Assembly: GCA_026397035.1 (NCBI GenBank) | Contig: JAPLVQ010000035.1 | Span: 1 to 6,404, forward strand | DNA: 6,404 nucleotides | Source of the DNA: Candidatus Iainarchaeum sp. | GTDB taxonomy: Archaea; Iainarchaeota; Iainarchaeia; Iainarchaeales; JAAZKV01 | Direction of reading: 5' to 3' | Shown: in pieces, positions 1-5,374 of the stretch | How the letters are laid out: every line of letters starts with the position of its first letter | Position numbering within the stretch: position 1 is the stretch's first letter | Made by a program: the position numbers and the translations under genes | Notes under the pieces: model-generated | Databases searched by the model: none | The model's input: only the letters and a program-made list of their open reading frames with translations | Told to the model about the DNA's origin: nothing

Positions 1-518
1 ATGCCAAGCATCAAATAAGAAAAAAACATTGATTTGCGTCTAAACTTATGCACCTTCATTTGCTCAACATCAAGCTCAAGCTGGGCAATTCTTGCCCCTA
101 TTGAATCAAGCGCAACTTTAACAAGCGAAACAGTTTTTTGAGAATCATTAATAACTGCATTAATCCTTCCCTCAAAACCCTTTGATTCCTCAATAATCCC
201 GGTACGAACATCTTTAAGCTGGGAAGCCGCAATCTCGCTAACCCTCATTCTTTGCTGTTCCTCAATTGATCTAATCTCCTGCTTAATCAAATCCTCAAAA
301 TCCTTTTTCTGTAAAACCATTTCCTGCTTAACAAGCCCATTAATTTCTTTCTTTAATAAAGTAAAAGTATCCGCTTCAGCAATTAATAAAAGCCTTTTTG
401 ATTGATCATCACTCACGCCAAGAGAATAAAGGGTTGAAATAATCTTTTCCCTGGGCTGTCCCTCCTGAACCATTCTTTGAATAACATCAATAATTGATTC
501 CTGCGACGACACACCCAT
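1..518 (-). CDS. Coiled-coil hypothetical protein, 3' end cut by window edge
   Basis: The frame is open from ATG at 518 to the left edge, 172 codons with no stop, so the C-terminus is missing. I do not recognise a named family. Residues 1-55 look like a small helical domain (repeating Ile/Leu pattern, EGQPREKIISTLYSLGVS, then a second helix with SKRLLLIAEADTF). About residues 55-150 are long charged helices rich in Glu, Lys and Gln, typical of a coiled coil. The visible end has a basic stretch (KVHKFRRK) followed by hydrophobic residues MFFSYLMLG, probably the start of a membrane helix, which suits a cytoplasmic coiled coil anchored at its C-terminus. GGTG lies five bases before the ATG, the same SD-like core used by tadC. 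An alternative TTG start at 554, nine bases after GGAGG (564-568), would add 12 residues resembling a signal peptide (MIKLFFLIFGVF). I prefer ATG but am not certain. A role with the nearby TadA/TadC machine is inferred from proximity only. Confidence 0.75.
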   Translation of the reverse strand, partial: MGVSSQESIIDVIQRMVQEGQPREKIISTLYSLGVSDDQSKRLLLIAEADTFTLLKKEINGLVKQEMVLQKKDFEDLIKQEIRSIEEQQRMRVSEIAASQLKDVRTGIIEESKGFEGRINAVINDSQKTVSLVKVALDSIGARIAQLELDVEQMKVHKFRRKSMFFSYLMLG

Positions 519-562
519 AAAAACACCAAAAATTAAAAAAAATAATTTTATCAATTAATTAA

Positions 563-682
563 TCCTCCAAAATAAATACTTTTTAAAATAAACAATTCCT
601 TCAAAAAAAATTTCCCAAAAAATGTCCTTCACAAAATAAACTTTCCAAAAAACTCCCCCTAAAAACAAAAATTTCCAAAAAA
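563..682 (-). repeat. Degenerate 30-nt tandem repeat, about four copies
   Basis: On the minus strand the core TTTTTTGGAAA (third copy TTTTTTGGGAAA) starts at 682, 652 and 622, an exact 30-base period. Each copy continues with a T-rich stretch and ends in a purine block (AGGGGGAG, GAAGGACA, GAAGGAATTG). A fourth, weaker copy (592-563) ends in GGAGGA, the SD-like sequence before the alternative TTG start of the leftmost gene. The array fills most of the 231-base spacer between two leftward genes. Part of the resemblance could be simple T-richness, but the exact spacing of three cores argues for duplication. Function unknown. Confidence 0.55.
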
Positions 683-738
683 AAACAATCTCTAAAATTT
701 AAATCCCGCAAATATAACTCCTCGAACTTCTTAAAAAA
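677..738 (-). terminator. Oligo-T tracts, candidate archaeal terminator for the 750-1448 gene
   Basis: After the TAA stop of the leftward gene, the minus strand carries T6 (738-733) and then T9 (685-677). Archaeal RNA polymerase commonly stops at T-rich tracts without a hairpin, so these are reasonable termination sites. The call is weak because the whole spacer is T-rich on this strand. Confidence 0.3.
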
Positions 739-749
739 TACAAAGCTCC

Positions 750-1448
750 TTAAGAAACACTAAGCTCCTTTGAGACAAACCTCACAAGCCCCCCAATCTT
801 AAGCTGAAAACCAATACTAACCGTACCTGCCCTAATAGGAGTCAAAGAAGAATATATTGTTTTGCATTCATCTTTTTTTAGCGAAATAGTTCTTGGAAAA
901 AATACATCATTAAAATCTGTTGAAGACGCCTGTTCAATCCAGGAAATATCAGAAATATCCGTAGGCGATTTATTGCATAATTTTACAGGAAAAGAAACTT
1001 TATTTCCAACAGAAAGAGCGGGCGGCAAAGAAACTTCCGCACTCACAGGATTAGTAACACTCGGATCAAGGTCAAACTTTAAATTAACAGGACGACTAAA
1101 AGGAGCGGAAATAGTCACTGAATAAGACAAATTTTCTGAAAGAATAATAGGCGCTACAAACTGGTAACTCTCTTTAGGCAAAAGCACTGAATCCGCTGTA
1201 GAACCCTTGATTGGCAAAACCGCAACCCCCGATTTATCCTTAATAGAAATCGTAATCCCTTTCACAAGATAATTAGAATCATTCTTCAAAGTCATCTTCA
1301 GAATAACCTTGTCCCCCACCACAGCATAAGAAGATTCCGTCACCAAAACCGGCTGATTAAAAAAAACAAGGAAAAGCAAGCCAAAAAAAACAAGACAAAC
1401 CACCATCATGAAGAATGGATAAACAATCTTTCTTGAAATAAAAACCAT
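750..1448 (-). CDS. Membrane-anchored protein with extracytoplasmic beta-sandwich (Ig/CARDB-like) region
   Basis: The product has 232 residues. A short basic N-terminus (MVFISRKIVYP) is followed by one strong membrane helix at about residues 12-30 (FFMMVVCLVFFGLLFLVFF). The rest is rich in alternating hydrophobic/polar strands with no further membrane segment, so the body should face outside. Residues 35-115 and 137-232 look like two beta-sandwich units of the Ig/CARDB kind, with phrases such as GDKVILKMTLKNDSN and GNKVSFPVKLCNKSP. Two cysteines in the second unit (C158, C195) could form a disulphide. Three N-glycosylation sequons (N56, N106, N159) fit an archaeal surface protein. The fold is judged by pattern, not by a database match. 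A TATA box ends 23 bases before the ATG and there is no SD, so the mRNA is probably leaderless. A role in surface adhesion or in bracing a pilus-like machine is possible but inferred only from the neighbouring tadA/tadC genes. Confidence 0.85.
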   Translation of the reverse strand: MVFISRKIVYPFFMMVVCLVFFGLLFLVFFNQPVLVTESSYAVVGDKVILKMTLKNDSNYLVKGITISIKDKSGVAVLPIKGSTADSVLLPKESYQFVAPIILSENLSYSVTISAPFSRPVNLKFDLDPSVTNPVSAEVSLPPALSVGNKVSFPVKLCNKSPTDISDISWIEQASSTDFNDVFFPRTISLKKDECKTIYSSLTPIRAGTVSIGFQLKIGGLVRFVSKELSVS

Positions 1449-1470
1449 ACACTAATAAGTGAAAACGAAG

Positions 1471-1478
1471 TATTTAAA
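1471..1478 (-). promoter_or_regulatory. TATA box for the 750-1448 gene (leaderless)
   Basis: TTTAAATA on the minus strand lies 30 to 23 bases upstream of the A of the ATG, preceded by the purine-rich AAGGG as a possible BRE. That is where a TATA box sits relative to an archaeal transcription start, so transcription should begin at or beside the ATG. No Shine-Dalgarno sequence precedes the start. Confidence 0.6.
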
Positions 1479-1586
1479 CCCTTACAAGTTATGCTCACAA
1501 CGAGCAGAAAGGCTCCGCATCAGAAAAACTTCTTCAACCTAATAGCAAAAGACAAAAATATAGAAACAAACAAAGTTGTCTTCATT

Positions 1587-1754
1587 GTAAAATGCAAATG
1601 CATTTTACGACTAAGCGAAATTATATTTCGCGAAGCCTCGCAAACCCACGGGTTTGCTTAGTGCCTCGCAAAACCTTGGGTTTTGCTTGGTTGCGACTAA
1701 CAAGCGACAGTAAGCATTATATGCAATAAATTGTTTCCAAATTAATGTCGCTTG
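1587..1754. repeat. Cluster of five perfect inverted repeats (hairpin array)
   Basis: Five inverted repeats follow one another. (1) 1587-1608, arms GTAAAATGCA/TGCATTTTAC with a 2-base centre. (2) 1615-1631, GCGAAAT/ATTTCGC, loop TAT. (3) 1640-1657, GCAAACCC/GGGTTTGC, loop AC. (4) 1668-1686, GCAAAACC/GGTTTTGC, loop TTG. (5) 1701-1709 with 1746-1754, CAAGCGACA/TGTCGCTTG, enclosing 36 bases that include the small palindrome GCAT-TAT-ATGC. ACTAAGC (1610-1616) can also pair with GCTTAGT (1656-1662), enclosing hairpins 2 and 3. The cluster is more GC-rich than the other spacers. It could be a structured RNA, a REP-like palindromic repeat unit, or a 3' stabilising or termination region for the leftward gene ending at 1763. 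No canonical terminator (hairpin followed directly by a T run) is seen. Confidence 0.85.
1635..1690. repeat. 28-nt direct repeat, two copies, each carrying a hairpin
   Basis: GCCTCGCAAA occurs at 1635-1644 and again at 1663-1672. The copies (1635-1662 and 1663-1690) stay alike through the palindromic core to GCTT. The hairpin arms differ between copies (GCAAACCC versus GCAAAACC), and each right arm differs to match (GGGTTTGC versus GGTTTTGC), so both remain perfect palindromes. Confidence 0.75.
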
Positions 1755-1762
1755 CTATAAAA

Positions 1763-2437
1763 TTAAAAAAACTTCCTTAACTCAAAAGTCTCATCAAAAA
1801 ACTGGGTAAATTTAATTCCAAACGCTTTATTTGATGAAATGAAAAAAGAAGAAACTCCTTTTTTCTTTAAAAGTCCCGTCATGGAATAAACAAACTTTGT
1901 CACAACATCCTCATTATGATAAAGACTCAAAGCCCAAATAGAATCAAAAATAAAAACAACTTTTTTCCCCTTATTAGCAACAGTCATCACGCTAATTTCA
2001 AGCTGGGTTAAATTCCTTAAAGAATCAACAAAAAAAAGCTTATCCGTATCAGTGACACTAGAAATACTCTTAGAAACCGCATCAACTATAAAATATTCTC
2101 CCAAAAATGCCGAGCCAACCAAGAGCTTTTGAACATATTTATAATTACTCCCAAGAATCACAAAAACAGGCACACCCTCTGATTGAACACAAAACTTCGC
2201 AAGAGCGACAAGCACTTCCTTTGAATTCTCAGGCTCGCAAAAAACAAGCGCAGAACCCGAAAAAGAAAGTGAAAACTTTGTTTTAAGCTCAGTAAGAACC
2301 CTATCAGAACCCAAAAGCGAGTTAAAAGCATCAACAGCCCCCTTAGCTTTTGAAGAAGAAAAACCAGCCGCACTACCCGCAAGAATCGCTTCAAAAGCTT
2401 TCTTCTGCTCATCGCTTAAAGAAAAACTACCAGCCAT
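1763..2437 (-). CDS. RecA/KaiC-like fold protein lacking Walker A
   Basis: The product has 224 residues, with no signal peptide or membrane helix, so it should be cytoplasmic. After an Ala/Ser-rich N-terminal segment (residues 1-60), the chain shows the alternating strand/helix layout of a RecA-type domain: ALVFCEPENSKEVLVALAKF (63-82), VPVFVILG (89-96), EYFIVDAVS (114-122), KLFFVDSLRNL (133-143), KKVVFIFDSIWAL (158-170), then a helix and VSSFFISS (195-202). KVVFIFDS resembles a Walker B strand (D165). Where the P-loop GxxxxGK[ST] should be, there is CEPENSKE, with neither the glycines nor GK[ST], so ATP binding in the usual way is unlikely. Known P-loop-less KaiC/RecA relatives act as scaffolds or regulators. 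Archaellum and type IV pilus loci often contain a KaiC-like partner (FlaH/ArlH) of the secretion ATPase, so a similar role next to tadA is plausible but inferred. The start is supported by a TATA box at leaderless spacing. Confidence 0.8.
   Translation of the reverse strand: MAGSFSLSDEQKKAFEAILAGSAAGFSSSKAKGAVDAFNSLLGSDRVLTELKTKFSLSFSGSALVFCEPENSKEVLVALAKFCVQSEGVPVFVILGSNYKYVQKLLVGSAFLGEYFIVDAVSKSISSVTDTDKLFFVDSLRNLTQLEISVMTVANKGKKVVFIFDSIWALSLYHNEDVVTKFVYSMTGLLKKKGVSSFFISSNKAFGIKFTQFFDETFELRKFF
1765..1771 (-). terminator. T7 tract at the end of the 1763-2437 gene
   Basis: Seven T residues on the minus strand run into the TAA stop and are followed by AATTTTA. This is a plausible hairpin-independent archaeal termination signal, but because it lies partly within the last codons the real stop may be further down, in or after the hairpin cluster. 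Confidence 0.25.
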
Positions 2438-2459
2438 GCAAAACTAAACGATTAACTTA

Positions 2460-2467
2460 TTATTAAA
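2460..2467 (-). promoter_or_regulatory. TATA box for the 1763-2437 gene (leaderless)
   Basis: TTTAATAA on the minus strand lies 30 to 23 bases upstream of the A of the ATG, the same geometry as the box before the 750-1448 gene. No Shine-Dalgarno sequence is present between the box and the start, so a leaderless transcript is expected. Confidence 0.5.
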
Positions 2468-2559
2468 CTATCAGACTACAAAAAAAGCCGCGCAAAAACA
2501 GCAGAAAAAATTGAAAAAAGCTTAAAAACAATTCTGCGGCACAATACTATTCCGCAAAA

Positions 2560-2647
2560 ACAAAACCAAAACATTCCAACCAATCCCCAAAAACACTCTA
2601 AACAATCCCAAAAAACACCCTAAACAAACCCAAAAAACACCCCAAAT
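2560..2647. repeat. 22-nt tandem repeat in the divergent spacer, three clear copies plus one degenerate
   Basis: Clear copies are 2582-2603, 2604-2625 and 2626-2647. Each has a CCC-A5/6-CAC core (copy 2 begins AATCCCAAAAAACACCC). A degenerate copy precedes them (2560-2581), and traces follow to about 2665. The 22-base period is close to two DNA helical turns and is not a multiple of three, so it is not a protein repeat. The last clear copy ends about 85 bases upstream of the tadA TATA box. The array could be a set of regulator sites or a slipped-strand expansion; the sequence does not decide between them. Confidence 0.65.
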
Positions 2648-2732
2648 AATTCCTCCAAAACATCCAGTTCTTCAGACAAGAATAACATCTCTAGTTCCAC
2701 GCTTTTTACCTTGCAAAGAAACAAAAGCCATC

Positions 2733-2740
2733 TTTATAAA
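2733..2740 (+). promoter_or_regulatory. TATA box of the tadA-tadC operon
   Basis: TTTATAAA is a near-ideal archaeal TATA box. The expected transcription start, about 26 bases downstream of its centre, is near 2763. That gives a leader of roughly 29 bases, so unlike the leftward genes this operon is probably not leaderless. Confidence 0.65.
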
Positions 2741-2777
2741 TAATAAAGAAGTAATATTGCCTGGCGAGTTTTAAAAA

Positions 2778-2791
2778 ATGGACGTGTAAAA
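2778..2791 (+). promoter_or_regulatory. SD-like site and three-codon upstream ORF before tadA
   Basis: GGACGTG (2780-2786) matches the archaeal SD consensus GGAGGTG at six of seven positions and lies five bases before the tadA ATG, supporting that start. The same bases form part of a minimal open frame, ATG GAC GTG TAA (2778-2789), whose stop lies two bases before the tadA start. Initiation at this ATG would compete with or couple to tadA translation. It may also be chance. Confidence 0.45.
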
Positions 2792-5362
2792 ATGGGACTA
2801 ATTCCAACAGGCGGGAAAAACAAAAATAGCCTTGACGAGATAAAAAGAATGACTCTTGGGAAAAGACAGCCCCAAGAAAATGCCTCAAACAAAGATTATT
2901 CCAATACCCCCAAAAATCCCTTTCCCTCCACAGACTCAAACTCAAGCTCACTTGCATCCATGAAAAAAGAAGTACAAGCAGATATTGATGAATTCAAGTC
3001 AGAACAAAAAATCTTTACCCAAGTAACATCAATAAAAGAACTAATAGAAGAACAGGACTATTCTGTTCCAAAAGAACTTGACGCTAGTCCAAAGGAGCTT
3101 GATGCTAACAATAAAGAACTCAGCACAACAAAACCCAAAAACAATTCATTCATGCTATCAGCGTTCAAAAATGAACAAAACTTGAATCAAAAAGATACTG
3201 GGGAAGACGGAAAAAGCGCTTTTGAAAAACTAATGCACCTTGCAAACACTAATCTTTTTGAAGATAAAAAAACAGGCACAATAAAAAATGAATCCGCCCA
3301 AAGACAGGAAGTACAGCAAAAAAAAGAACCAATCATTAATTCTGATGGAAATAGTGTTCAAGAAAAAGAACAGCCTCCGGCAAAAATACTCGCTCAAAAA
3401 GAAACTATAAAAAATGAACCCGCTAAAAATATGCAATACAAAGAATATGATTGGATGAAGCGCCCCACTATTGAAGAGCCTGAAGAAAAAGATTTTGGGA
3501 AAGATGAAAAAGAATCCCAAAAAATGGAAGAAACCAAAACAACATCACAAAACGCCACCGAGACAAAAACCCCTATTGATGAACTCTTTGACTTACTTGA
3601 AAAATTTGGAAAAATAGACACCGCCAGCGCTGGAGAACTTATCAAATTAAGCCCCGAAACAGTTGAACTGATAGCGAAAAAGTTTGAGGAAGACGGCGTG
3701 CTTGAAATAGAGTACCCTGCAAGTCTTACAAAAAAACCAGTACTCAAAATCAAAACACCCGTAATCTCAAAAACAATAACCCCCCCAAAAGGAAAAATTC
3801 TTCAATCCTATGAAATAATTGTCGATTATGTTCCCGCAAAAATTGATATAATACTTACTCCAGGAGAAGCAAGACCTATTTACTCAATTCAAACCCCCTC
3901 AATAGGAAAATACACCAAACACTTTTTAGAATTCATCAAGAGTGAAGTCGCTGAAAGCATGCCTATTGATATTGAAGAAATAGTGGATATAAAAAAATCA
4001 AAAAAACTAAAAGACAGATTCTTTTATGAACTCACCTCCCACTTAGTAAAATATTTTCCCACAGCCCAAGTATCGCTATTAAATATGCTCTCAGGAGACT
4101 TACTCCACGACATGTACGGACTCGGAGAAATAGAATTACTGATGGGGGACGACATGCTTGAAGAAGTAGGAATCAATTCTTCAAAAACCGCTCTTACAGT
4201 ATATCACAAAGTGCACGGCTGGCTAAAAACAAACCTCATGCCCGGAACCGAAGACGAAATTAATAACCTCTCCTCGCAAATAGGAAGAAAAGTAGGAAGA
4301 GAAATAACTAATTTAAATCCAATACTTGACGCCCACTTAATTTCAGGAGACCGTGTGAATGCGACCCTTTTTCCAATCTCATCAGAAGGAAACACTATTA
4401 CAATAAGAAGATTTGCAAGAAAACCATGGACAATAATTGATTTAATCGGACAAGCACACACAATGAATTCTGAAATGGCGGCGCTATTATGGCTCGCAAT
4501 GCAGTACGAACTAAATGTAGTAATCGCCGGAGGAACTGCTTCGGGAAAAACATCCACATTAAACTCCCTGCTCGCCCTAATGCCAACATATCATAGATTA
4601 ATATCAATAGAAGATGTAAGAGAAATAGTATTGCCAAAATTTTTAGAATGGAACTGGGTGCCAATGGTTACCCGTTCTCCAAACCCTGAAGGGCTAGGCG
4701 AAGTCTCAATGCTTGACTTAATGATTACAAGTTTAAGAATGAGGCCTGACAGAATAATTGTCGGGGAAATGAGAAGAAAAAAAGAAGCTGAAGTACTAAT
4801 GGAAGCAATAGAAACAGGTCACAGTATTTACTCAACAATCCACGCAAACTCCGCATACCAAGTACTAAGAAGACTAGCAGAACCACCAATGAGCATCCCA
4901 TTAATGCAAATCGAACTCATTGACCTGATAGTAGTACAATACCGTGACAGAAAAACCAACAAAAGAAGAACATTTGAAATATCCGAAGTAGAGCAAACCT
5001 CAACAGGGCAAGGACTGCAAATAAACACTGTATACAAATGGAACCCGCGAAGCGACAGCTGGGACAAACTAAATAAACCAAACAAACTCACTACCCTACT
5101 AAACCTGCACACAGGACTCACTGAAGAAGATATTGACAGGGAAATAGGCGAAAGACAAAAAATACTTGAATGGATGAGAAGACAAAACATTGTAGAACTC
5201 AACCAAATAGGGTACATAATAAAATTGTATTATTCTTCCCCAGAAAAAATCCTTGAAATGGCGAAAAAAAATATAGCACTTGAAGATGTAATTAAAATAA
5301 TGCTTGAAGAAGGAGAAACACAACTCCCTGAAGAGAATAAAAAAAACTGGGCTTTTGAATAA
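2792..5362 (+). CDS. tadA: Type II/IV secretion system ATPase, TadA/GspE/FlaI family, with winged-helix and disordered N-terminal extension
   Basis: The product has 856 residues, far longer than the 400-550 usual for TadA/FlaI ATPases. Residues 1 to about 255 are Lys/Glu/Gln/Asn-rich with almost no hydrophobic core and are probably disordered. They include a seven-residue repeat (PKELDAS, PKELDAN, NKELSTT at 93-113). Residues about 262-322 look like a winged helix (IDELFDLLEKFGKIDTASAG, then SPETVELIAKKFEEDGVLEI). The N2-type domain and RecA core follow. All catalytic boxes are present: Walker A GGTASGKT at 580-587 (K586), Asp box ISIEDVRE (E607, D608), Walker B IIVGEMR (E659) and His box GHSIYSTIHA at 676-685 (H677, H684). 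The C-terminal helices (LTEEDIDREIGERQKILEWM and the following YYSSPEK) match archaeal TadA ends as I know them. It should form a hexamer on the cytoplasmic membrane face and power TadC, encoded 12 bases downstream, in filament assembly, retraction or secretion. The CxxC zinc element of bacterial GspE was not seen. Confidence 0.95.
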   Translation: MGLIPTGGKNKNSLDEIKRMTLGKRQPQENASNKDYSNTPKNPFPSTDSNSSSLASMKKEVQADIDEFKSEQKIFTQVTSIKELIEEQDYSVPKELDASPKELDANNKELSTTKPKNNSFMLSAFKNEQNLNQKDTGEDGKSAFEKLMHLANTNLFEDKKTGTIKNESAQRQEVQQKKEPIINSDGNSVQEKEQPPAKILAQKETIKNEPAKNMQYKEYDWMKRPTIEEPEEKDFGKDEKESQKMEETKTTSQNATETKTPIDELFDLLEKFGKIDTASAGELIKLSPETVELIAKKFEEDGVLEIEYPASLTKKPVLKIKTPVISKTITPPKGKILQSYEIIVDYVPAKIDIILTPGEARPIYSIQTPSIGKYTKHFLEFIKSEVAESMPIDIEEIVDIKKSKKLKDRFFYELTSHLVKYFPTAQVSLLNMLSGDLLHDMYGLGEIELLMGDDMLEEVGINSSKTALTVYHKVHGWLKTNLMPGTEDEINNLSSQIGRKVGREITNLNPILDAHLISGDRVNATLFPISSEGNTITIRRFARKPWTIIDLIGQAHTMNSEMAALLWLAMQYELNVVIAGGTASGKTSTLNSLLALMPTYHRLISIEDVREIVLPKFLEWNWVPMVTRSPNPEGLGEVSMLDLMITSLRMRPDRIIVGEMRRKKEAEVLMEAIETGHSIYSTIHANSAYQVLRRLAEPPMSIPLMQIELIDLIVVQYRDRKTNKRRTFEISEVEQTSTGQGLQINTVYKWNPRSDSWDKLNKPNKLTTLLNLHTGLTEEDIDREIGERQKILEWMRRQNIVELNQIGYIIKLYYSSPEKILEMAKKNIALEDVIKIMLEEGETQLPEENKKNWAFE

Positions 5363-5374
5363 ACGGTGAAAAAA

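Larger units (their letters stand above)
1449..1762. other. 314-base spacer with hairpin cluster and possible gene remnant
   Basis: This spacer separates two leftward genes. From its right end it holds the oligo-T tract at the end of the upstream gene, the inverted-repeat cluster (1587-1754), and a plus-strand open frame from ATG 1491 to TAG 1661 (56 codons plus stop). That frame begins with LTTSRKAPHQKNFF, faintly like the N-terminus of archaeal Brix-domain ribosome-assembly proteins, and then runs into the hairpins. I do not call it as a gene. The TATA box of the 750-1448 gene occupies the left end. Confidence 0.6.
2438..2791. other. 354-base divergent promoter spacer
   Basis: The spacer lies between the leftward RecA-like gene and the rightward tadA operon. 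From left to right it holds a minus-strand TATA box, an A-rich stretch, a small inverted repeat TGCGG/CCGCA (2535-2539 with 2552-2556, 12-base loop), a 22-nt tandem repeat, about 70 bases with no recognisable feature, then the tadA TATA box and leader. I found no convincing gene in it. Confidence 0.6.

Noticed and set aside
743..770. Direct repeat AAGCTCCTT, two copies 19 bases apart at the end of the 750-1448 gene
   Set aside because: Nine bases is short, and one copy encodes the C-terminus. No sign of an attachment site or duplication beyond it.
862..1125. 87-codon plus-strand open frame
   Set aside because: It lies wholly antisense to the 750-1448 gene, which has a convincing membrane helix, strand pattern and promoter. 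No start signal was seen for the plus-strand frame.
1587..1686. tRNA or intrinsic (hairpin plus T-run) terminator
   Set aside because: The arms do not form a cloverleaf, no TPsiC-like GGTTCRA was found, and none of the hairpins is directly followed by a run of T on either strand.
1587..1690. CRISPR array
   Set aside because: Only two direct repeat copies, with no spacers of uniform length between them and no cas genes. The units are internally palindromic and abut each other.
2158..2412. 84-codon minus-strand frame rich in Leu/Phe/Arg
   Set aside because: It is a shifted frame of the RecA-like gene, with composition typical of an off-frame reading.
2501..2540. Longer inverted repeat GCAG...AATTG / CAATTCTGC around AAGCTT
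   Set aside because: It needs a four-base bulge and a large A-rich loop, so it is no better than expected in AT-rich DNA.
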